64,000 nt of DNA. Origin: Synergistaceae bacterium (lineage in GTDB: Bacteria > Synergistota > Synergistia > Synergistales > Aminobacteriaceae). The stretch covers positions 124,001 through 188,000 of the forward strand of contig JAFSJJ010000044.1 of NCBI GenBank assembly GCA_017439345.1, in the 5' to 3' direction. The notes under the pieces are model-generated. The model made no database searches. It saw only the letters and a list, made by a program, of their open reading frames with translations, and was not told the DNA's origin. A program made the translations under genes and the position numbers. Below, in pieces: positions 63,526-64,000 of the stretch; position 1 is the stretch's first letter; each line of letters begins with the position of its first letter.

Positions 63526-64000
63526 TTGCGTAAAATTTTTATGTTAGCTTTCATATTAATTCTTGCCCTCGTATCATGTTCATATTCACAAGAAAATATT
63601 ACAATCGGTGCATGTATTTATAGATTTAATGATGCTTTCATGCTCAGATTCAGAAACGCAATGCAGGCAGAGTCCGAGAAGTCAGGAGCAAAAATTTCTA
63701 TCACGGACGGCCAAGACGACCAGAATACACAAGATGCTCAAATTGATGAGTTCATTGCAAACGGAGTCAACGTCTTAATAATTAACCCTGTCGACAGAAT
63801 GACTTCACAAGGCATAATCGATAAAGCCAAGTCCGCAAATATTCCCGTAGTATTTATCAACAGAGAGCCTACACCCGAAATGCTGAACTCGTACGAACGC
63901 GCTTATTACGTCGGAGCTAAAGCAGAAGAGTCAGGGACTCAGGCAGGGCAGCTTATAGCGGATTATTTCAAGGCTCACCCGGAAGCAGACAAGAATCACG
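63526..64000 (+). CDS. Second MglB-like binding protein, lipidated, cut by window end
   Basis: Starts at TTG 63526, with GAGAGGTG upstream, and runs off the right edge after about 158 residues. The signal ends LVSCSY, a lipobox, so this copy should be a lipoprotein. The rest aligns with the upstream mglB: IGACIYRFNDAFM, LIINPVDRM, VFINREP, YVGAKAEESGTQAGQLIADYF and the start of the DKNH calcium loop. A recent-to-moderate duplication is inferred. Confidence 0.85.
   Translation, partial: MRKIFMLAFILILALVSCSYSQENITIGACIYRFNDAFMLRFRNAMQAESEKSGAKISITDGQDDQNTQDAQIDEFIANGVNVLIINPVDRMTSQGIIDKAKSANIPVVFINREPTPEMLNSYERAYYVGAKAEESGTQAGQLIADYFKAHPEADKNH

Noticed and set aside
1-64000. CRISPR arrays, rRNA or tRNA genes, transposon inverted repeats
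   Set aside because: No regularly spaced direct repeats, cloverleaf-like sequences or rRNA stretches were seen in the intergenic gaps; no insertion sequence apart from the Rpn gene.
1-64000. GAGTC as a proven DNA uptake sequence
   Set aside because: Known uptake sequences are 9-12 bases; a pentamer with mixed flanks and a strong presence in codons cannot be called one without counts and controls.

Overview
The window reads as chromosomal DNA of a member of the Synergistota. The main pointers are a large secreted protein that ends in a Synergist-CTERM-like sorting tail (Ser/Gly/Gly/Cys, hydrophobic helix, Lys/Arg end; CDS at 7663-10836), a full minCDE/mreBCD/mrdA/rodA set, secreted CsgG-, LPP20- and FlgT-like envelope proteins, and a flagellin. 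TTG and GTG starts behind strong GGAGG sites are common. The species cannot be named from this sequence. I saw no rRNA, tRNA or CRISPR array, and no gap above 300 bases lacks a gene.

Layout: 1-2900 holds the 3' end of an unknown gene, a radical SAM protein and a secreted 5'-nucleotidase. 2927-7496 is a leftward run of four exported proteins (CsgG-like, small lipoprotein, FlgT/LPP20-like proteins). It is divergent from the 1057-residue surface protein at 7663-10836, whose perfect -35 and -10 boxes flank a run of 15 G. 10872-13139 encodes a flagellin with a complete von Willebrand factor A domain in its variable region, followed leftward by dprA. 14319-17431 holds metG and a DUF2157 membrane protein. 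17470-35196 is a long leftward block: rng, a DUF2344/radical SAM pair split by an Rpn-family nuclease, rodA, minEDC, mrdA, mreDCB, an MBL hydrolase, dtd, rel, recJ and tadA, so cell shape, septum placement, stringent response and RNA/DNA maintenance sit together.

35306-42814 is more accessory: guaB, an MmeI-type single-chain restriction-modification enzyme, a YafQ-like toxin with an unusual antitoxin, a broken second copy of that antitoxin, then comEC and comEA. 42948-50782 holds DUF1015, an EamA transporter, DUF3084, rnhA, comF, murJ, an SH3 protein and an aminotransferase. 50881-54692 is a hybrid histidine kinase with a response regulator. 55635-57701 is an EF-G-like GTPase. 57819-60955 is a membrane protein of GT-C/DUF6020 type with a pentanucleotide repeat in its first codons, plus an FAD oxidoreductase. 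61020-62229 holds an unknown membrane-anchored protein and a 53-residue zinc ribbon protein. 62430-64000 carries two tandem galactose-type binding proteins, the second cut by the window end.

The most notable points are the candidate phase-variable promoter (poly-G in the spacer), the flagellin-VWA fusion, a second candidate phase switch (GTCAA repeat next to a start codon), a dense GAGTC/GACTC pentamer signature that is much weaker in the DUF6020-type gene, and a duplicated, partly decayed toxin-antitoxin cassette. Everything rests on reading the sequence; family names come from remembered motifs, not from database searches.
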